Source: Desulfococcus sp.
GTDB taxonomy: Bacteria > Desulfobacterota > Desulfobacteria > Desulfobacterales > Desulfosalsimonadaceae
Assembly: GCA_024641805.1 (NCBI GenBank)
Contig: JAHECJ010000034.1
Location: forward strand, 1-10,390
DNA length: 10,390 nt
Direction: 5' to 3'
Made by a program: the position numbers and the translations under genes. Under the pieces are notes generated by a model that did no database searches, was not told the DNA's origin, and saw only the letters and a program-made list of their open reading frames with translations. This document shows, piece after piece, positions 8,170 through 10,390 of the stretch. How positions within the stretch are numbered: the first letter of the stretch is position 1; each line of letters begins with the position of its first letter.

Positions 8170-8178
8170 ACTACATAG

Positions 8179-8195
8179 TTTTTATGACATAAAAA
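8179..8195. promoter_or_regulatory. 17-base palindrome upstream of hsp20, candidate operator
   Basis: TTTTTATG-A-CATAAAAA is a perfect inverted repeat with 8-base arms and a single centre base, about 50 bases upstream of the hsp20 ATG. It overlaps the -10 and start site of the best promoter candidate for this gene. No known operator is matched with confidence; it is not a CIRCE element. Confidence 0.45.
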
Positions 8196-8220
8196 TATCA
8201 CCAACGTATCGGTTTGTAAA
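8192..8220 (-). promoter_or_regulatory. Candidate hsp20 promoter
   Basis: On the minus strand, -35 TTTACA (8215-8220) is followed after 17 bases by TATTTT (8192-8197). The match is five and four of six to the housekeeping consensus. The start would fall near 8185, leaving a leader of about 57 bases. A stress-sigma promoter could be present but was not recognised. Confidence 0.35.
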
Positions 8221-8282
8221 GGACGAGTCGGTGTTGCGCCGGGATATTCGTTTTAATTGCTGAAGACAAAATCACAATATTA

Positions 8283-8633
8283 TCAGTATCCATCCTTTTT
8301 CAGGTAGCCTTGTATTTTGATTTTAATCTGTTCTACCGTCCCGCTGATCTCAGCTTCGGAAAAACCTGCTTCTCGCAGGCAGGATTCAAGTTCCCGATGC
8401 GCTATATTCAGGTGTCCGGCTGAAGACTGATGGCTCCCATGGCCATAAATGGCTTTTTCAAGCTCTTGAACGTTAGACTGACAGGTTTCGGGTATGGATG
8501 GCAGAGCATAAGCCGGAATCGTTTCTTCCGTTTCATCATATTCCGTATCGGGCGTGGCAACGAAAAAATGATATAAAAAATAACCTGCTGCGATGACGAT
8601 TATCAATGTAACGAGTTTTTTTAGTGCATCCAT
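8283..8633 (-). CDS. Small single-pass membrane protein of unknown function
   Basis: A 116-residue protein not recognised as a known family. It starts MDALKKLV, has one membrane helix at about 6-25 (LVTLIIVIAAGYFLYHFF), an acidic linker at about 28-38 (TPDTEYDETEE), and a soluble C-terminal part of about 75 residues that is probably mostly helical, ending in a basic tail. The lysines before the helix and the acidic segment after it predict the C-terminal part lies outside the cytoplasm. Two cysteines, C51 and C85, could form a disulfide there. Start choice: ATG at 8633 has GGAGG five bases upstream, while an in-frame ATG at 8657 has none, so the shorter form is preferred. It is expressed from its own promoter, divergent from the membrane-protein gene at 8944, and sits 154 bases ahead of hsp20. 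Coding status is supported by the RBS and the promoter. Confidence 0.72.
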   Translation of the reverse strand: MDALKKLVTLIIVIAAGYFLYHFFVATPDTEYDETEETIPAYALPSIPETCQSNVQELEKAIYGHGSHQSSAGHLNIAHRELESCLREAGFSEAEISGTVEQIKIKIQGYLKKDGY

Positions 8634-8638
8634 GATAT

Positions 8639-8643
8639 CCTCC
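8639..8643 (-). promoter_or_regulatory. Ribosome binding site that fixes the small membrane protein start
   Basis: GGAGG on the minus strand, five bases from ATG at 8633. It makes the upstream ATG at 8657 unlikely. The surrounding leader ATTTGGAGGATATC closely resembles that of the divergent plus-strand gene. Confidence 0.75.
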
Positions 8644-8666
8644 AAATAAAGGGTCATCTGATTTGG

Positions 8667-8689
8667 TTTAAAATTAAATTAATTTTAAA
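8667..8689. promoter_or_regulatory. 23-base perfect palindrome over a promoter, candidate operator
   Basis: Arms TTTAAAATTAA and TTAATTTTAAA surround one central A. All bases are A or T, so part of the symmetry could be chance, but 11-base arms are long. The palindrome covers the -10 hexamer and the expected start site of the small membrane protein promoter, the usual place for a repressor to bind. Confidence 0.5.
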
Positions 8690-8710
8690 TAATTTCTACC
8701 GGAATGTAAA
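8682..8710 (-). promoter_or_regulatory. Good sigma-70-type promoter for the small membrane protein gene
   Basis: On the minus strand, TTTACA (8705-8710) and TAAAAT (8682-8687) are separated by exactly 17 bases, each matching five of six consensus bases. The start would lie near 8675, giving a leader of about 42 bases before ATG at 8633. This is the best promoter in the window. Confidence 0.6.
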
Positions 8711-8740
8711 TGCATATAAATTTGTTAGCGGATTTTGGAT

Positions 8741-8902
8741 TAATGGCTTTCGCCATTTAATACAAAGTGTTATGCATTCGACAGGTTTCATGAAAACCGG
8801 TCGGATATTCGGGTAAAACGCATTGCTGATGGATAATGACTTGACTGATAGTTCTGTTTAAGTTAATTTCGCTTTAATATCAAGTTACTAATGGCTTTAG
8901 CC
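8741..8902. repeat. Repeated 14-base element in the divergent intergenic region
   Basis: TAATGGCTTTCGCC at 8741-8754 and TAATGGCTTTAGCC at 8889-8902 differ at one position and lie 148 bases apart in the same orientation. The first copy is extended into a hairpin, AATGGC-TTTC-GCCATT (8742-8757), whose minus-strand form has a GAAA tetraloop. The second copy can pair only GGC with GCC. The region between 8658 and 8943 otherwise shows no open reading frame and is AT-rich. Confidence 0.45.
8841..8878 (+). promoter_or_regulatory. Possible promoter for the plus-strand membrane protein
   Basis: TTGACT at 8841-8846 is a near-consensus -35, but the hexamer 17 bases on (TAATTT, 8864-8869) is poor. The better -10-like TTTAAT at 8873-8878 is too far away. 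One of these probably drives the gene at 8944, with low certainty. Confidence 0.3.
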
Positions 8903-8920
8903 GAATCGTCTCAATTCATG

Positions 8921-8935
8921 CTCCAATTTGGAGGG
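8921..8935 (+). promoter_or_regulatory. Ribosome binding site embedded in a small hairpin
   Basis: GGAGGG (8930-8935) stands eight bases before ATG at 8944 and confirms the start. CTCCA (8921-8925) can pair with TGGAG (8929-8933) around an ATT loop, so the leader could fold over most of the Shine-Dalgarno and lower translation. Confidence 0.6.
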
Positions 8936-8943
8936 ATATCGAT

Positions 8944-9510
8944 ATGGAAGATGCTGAAAAAAAAACAGACCGGGATCCGGCAAAGAAATACCTTGCCGTC
9001 TTGTCACTGATTGATGGAATTGAAAATCGTCTGAAGTGGTCGGAACTCGCGTTTATTTTGATGAATCTGATTGTCTTTTTTTCGGTAATGAGTTTTTTGG
9101 CTGCGATTCCTGAAGACATTGGTCAGCCTTTGAACCCGATATTCATGCTTTTCATATTTTTCAGCCATACCATCGGGATATCCATAAATGCCTATTGGAT
9201 AGCATCATCAACAAGACTTCAGTTAAAGCTCAAACTGCGATATTCCCACGCACGCTTTCTGGAACGAAAAATCAATCGCCAAGGGGAATATTTGATTTCG
9301 GATGAATCGCTTTTTTTTAATCCTGAAATCGGGAAGGTTGAAAGTCCTGACGGTAAGGAAACTGTTTTTTATCCGACCGAGGGGTTATTAAGAATGGATG
9401 GGTTCATCGGGGCGGCCAAGCCAAGGCTCCTTTCATTATCGATGCCGTTTCTGTTTTTTATAATCTATCTGGCCTCACTGATATCTATCATATCCATGAT
9501 ATTTCCATAA
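8944..9510 (+). CDS. Uncharacterised three-helix membrane protein
   Basis: A 188-residue protein, the only recognised gene on the plus strand. It has a charged soluble N-terminus (1-32), two adjacent membrane helices at about 34-53 and 64-86, a central domain of about 75 residues that starts with a basic helix (RLQLKLKLRYSHARFLERKI) and continues with acidic and aromatic sequence (DESLFFNPE), and a final helix at about 163-186. The two-helix hairpin followed by a basic amphipathic helix with an early tryptophan loosely recalls small membrane proteins of the RipA type, but I would not assign it to that family. The ribosome binding site and length make it a real gene. It is divergent from the small membrane protein gene at 8633, with which it shares almost the same leader, and is convergent with the prepilin. 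Confidence 0.75.
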   Translation: MEDAEKKTDRDPAKKYLAVLSLIDGIENRLKWSELAFILMNLIVFFSVMSFLAAIPEDIGQPLNPIFMLFIFFSHTIGISINAYWIASSTRLQLKLKLRYSHARFLERKINRQGEYLISDESLFFNPEIGKVESPDGKETVFYPTEGLLRMDGFIGAAKPRLLSLSMPFLFFIIYLASLISIISMIFP

Positions 9511-9516
9511 ACCCGC

Positions 9517-9612
9517 CTTGCAGCAGCAAGCAGCAGAATCGATTATCTGTGTTCTCCTGAGAATCAGGGGAGAGACAATCCTAAAGAAATAATGCCTTGG
9601 GGGTTTTTTTTT
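9517..9612 (+). terminator. Hairpins and T-tract after the plus-strand membrane protein
   Basis: Three elements follow the stop: a five-pair hairpin CTTGC-AGCA-GCAAG (9517-9530); an eight-pair stem with a GAA loop at 9553-9571 (one G-U pair), which can extend through GATT (9541-9544) and AATC (9577-9580); and a weak stem CCTAAAG with CTTGGGG (9580-9602) directly before nine T (9604-9612). Only the last has the layout of an intrinsic terminator, and its stem has a mismatch. The gene is probably terminated here, ahead of the convergent prepilin. Confidence 0.4.
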
Positions 9613-9662
9613 GAAATTACCCGCTTGATCGCCTTAAAAAAATCTTCCGTTACCAGTATATT

Positions 9663-10058
9663 TTATTCCTTTGACATATATTTTGTGTATTTACTTTCAG
9701 TCGTGTCCCAATCCGAGCTCGCGCGGCGGTAATTTATAGGACATCTTCCTGTTCTGTCGGTTACCGTAATAGCAATTGTTGCATTCGGATCTCCGGAAAT
9801 CACTACCGGGTTTTTGGTTACTACTTTCAGATCCGAGATATCCGGAAGGTTAACATGAGAAGGAATGCTGAAATAATCTAAAAGAGCGGATTTAACATTA
9901 TTCGCATCAGTTTCCGCCTGGCTGCAATAGGGCTTGTTGCGTATGTTTATGTAATTCGGAATGGCAATGGCCGCGAGAAGGCTTATAATTGCAACAATGA
10001 CCATTAATTCAATTAGTGAAAAACCTTTTGTCTCTTTAATCCAGTTTGTATTCGGCAT
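9663..10058 (-). CDS. Type IV prepilin-like protein
   Basis: A 131-residue prepilin with a textbook type III signal: a 12-residue leader ending KETKG, then mature FSLIELMVIVAII with the processing site G12|F13, N-methylated Phe expected at mature position 1 and Glu5 at residue 17. The hydrophobic helix runs to about residue 36 (IAIPNY). A prepilin peptidase (PilD) would cleave it. The globular part holds two cysteines, C45 and C106, that could form a disulfide, and a C-terminal region rich in polar residues. Pilin, minor pilin and type II secretion pseudopilin cannot be separated with certainty from this sequence; the length and single-domain layout fit a short pilin. ATG at 10058 has only a distant AGGGA about nine bases upstream. 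No pilus-assembly gene is visible, so the gene either stands alone or follows another pilin gene to the right. Confidence 0.9.
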   Translation of the reverse strand: MPNTNWIKETKGFSLIELMVIVAIISLLAAIAIPNYINIRNKPYCSQAETDANNVKSALLDYFSIPSHVNLPDISDLKVVTKNPVVISGDPNATIAITVTDRTGRCPINYRRASSDWDTTESKYTKYMSKE

Positions 10059-10322
10059 TTCAAATCATCCCTAAATGTGTTTTTGTCAAAGGTATTTCTA
10101 TTCAACACTTTTAACTAATAGCACTTTTTAAAATTGTCGTAAAACAGATATCATGATGATCGGATTCCCGACTCTAAAAAAATTAAAAGAGCAAGAAAAA
10201 TTTTCGCACACAACGTTCAAGGGTAATGCCCGGATAAAAAAACTTAGAAATAAACATGTTATATGAACAATGATTTTTTTTCAATGCCATTTTTCAGGAG
10301 CCAATTTATTCAATCTTAGAAA
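10059..10322. other. AT-rich intergenic region upstream of the prepilin
   Basis: No credible gene is seen here. It contains the weak promoter candidates for the prepilin and runs of A and T, including eight T at 10274-10281. Short frames on both strands (about 35-37 codons) lack ribosome binding sites. Confidence 0.5.
10115..10143 (-). promoter_or_regulatory. Possible prepilin promoter
   Basis: On the minus strand, TTTACG (10138-10143) and TATTAG (10115-10120) are 17 bases apart, each four of six to consensus, giving a leader of about 50 bases. A perfect TTGACA at 10084-10089 lies closer to the gene but has no matching -10. A sigma-54 site, common for pilins, was looked for and not found. 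Confidence 0.25.
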
Positions 10323-10343
10323 ACCTGGCCCTTTGGGCCAGGT
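10323..10343 (-). terminator. Strong hairpin terminator of a gene to the right
   Basis: Minus strand ACCTGGCCC-AAA-GGGCCAGGT is a perfect nine-pair stem with a three-base loop, followed by TTTCT. The GC-rich stem and short U-tract fit an intrinsic terminator for minus-strand transcription entering from the right edge. It would insulate the prepilin from that transcript, suggesting the prepilin has its own promoter. Confidence 0.65.
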
Positions 10344-10390
10344 CACAGTTCAGTGGTTTTACCATCTGAACAACATTTGCTACTCCAAGG
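10343..10390 (-). CDS. Possible last 15 codons of a gene continuing off the right edge
   Basis: One minus-strand frame reads PWSSKCCSDGKTTEL and stops with TGA at 10343-10345, directly against the terminator stem, which is the arrangement expected for a real gene end. The paired cysteines and short polar tail would suit a pilin C-terminus, and a prepilin gene follows, but 15 codons cannot show homology. A second hairpin (10348-10371; GTTCAGTGGT pairing with ACCA and CTGAAC across a TTT loop and one bulge) lies inside this stretch. Another frame is open through the hairpin to a stop further left, so the reading is uncertain. Confidence 0.35.
   Translation of the reverse strand, partial: PWSSKCCSDGKTTEL

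Noticed and set aside
7567..8282. CIRCE or sigma-32 promoter ahead of hsp20 or lon
   Set aside because: No TTAGCACTC-N9-GAGTGCTAA repeat and no convincing CTTGAA/CCCCAT pair was found in either spacer.
8633..8657. Longer form of the small membrane protein from ATG at 8657
   Set aside because: There is no ribosome site before 8657, whereas GGAGG is five bases before 8633.
8723..8776. GTTAGCG and GTTATGC near a hairpin, reminiscent of integron attC core sites
   Set aside because: Both core-like motifs point the same way instead of being inverted, do not fit the GTTRRRY consensus, and no integrase or cassette array is present.
10153..10266. A 37-codon basic plus-strand open frame starting MMIGFPTLKKLK
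   Set aside because: No Shine-Dalgarno, AT-rich intergenic setting and no recognisable domain.
10185..10290. A 35-codon minus-strand open frame starting MALKKNHC
   Set aside because: No ribosome site and low-complexity Phe/Lys content; it lies in the prepilin upstream region.
1..10390. CRISPR array, tRNA, rRNA, insertion sequence or phage attachment site
   Set aside because: No regularly spaced repeats, cloverleaf-like sequence, transposase or integrase motifs were seen on either strand.

Overview
This looks like a chromosomal segment from a Gram-negative bacterium. The evidence is a lipoprotein septal-ring enzyme (RlpA), a periplasmic SH3 protein with a C-terminal membrane anchor, a full-length LonA and a type IV prepilin. 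Gene content, protein style and moderate GC with AT-rich spacers suggest a deltaproteobacterium (Desulfobacterota), perhaps a sulfate reducer. That taxonomic call is inference; no rRNA or lineage marker is present.

All recognised genes but one lie on the minus strand, so they read right to left. From the right edge: possibly the last codons of a gene ending at 10343, followed by a hairpin terminator; a lone type IV prepilin (9663-10058); the only plus-strand gene, an uncharacterised three-helix membrane protein (8944-9510); a divergent AT-rich intergenic region with a good promoter overlapped by a 23-bp palindrome; a small single-pass membrane protein (8283-8633); an Hsp20 chaperone (7682-8128); the lon protease (5218-7566); rlpA (4404-5192); recD2 (2137-4314); a YgiM-type SH3 protein (1295-1951); and nadB (1281 to beyond the left edge). 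nadB is open to the window edge and lacks roughly its last 110 residues.

Functionally the window is mostly housekeeping. Hsp20 and Lon are the holding and degrading arms of protein quality control and are adjacent. lon and rlpA are about 25 bases apart and probably co-transcribed; recD2 follows after 89 bases and may belong to the same unit. The SH3 protein and nadB are 13 bases apart and form a second likely operon, with the SH3 gene carrying its own good ribosome binding site. The rightmost 1.8 kb is more AT-rich and holds the less understood material: two uncharacterised membrane proteins transcribed divergently with nearly identical ribosome-binding leaders, promoter-overlapping palindromes, and pilin-related sequence.

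I did not find a CRISPR array, transposase, integrase, tRNA, rRNA or an obvious new multi-gene system. The best leads are regulatory palindromes over the promoters of the small membrane protein and of hsp20, and the two uncharacterised membrane proteins.
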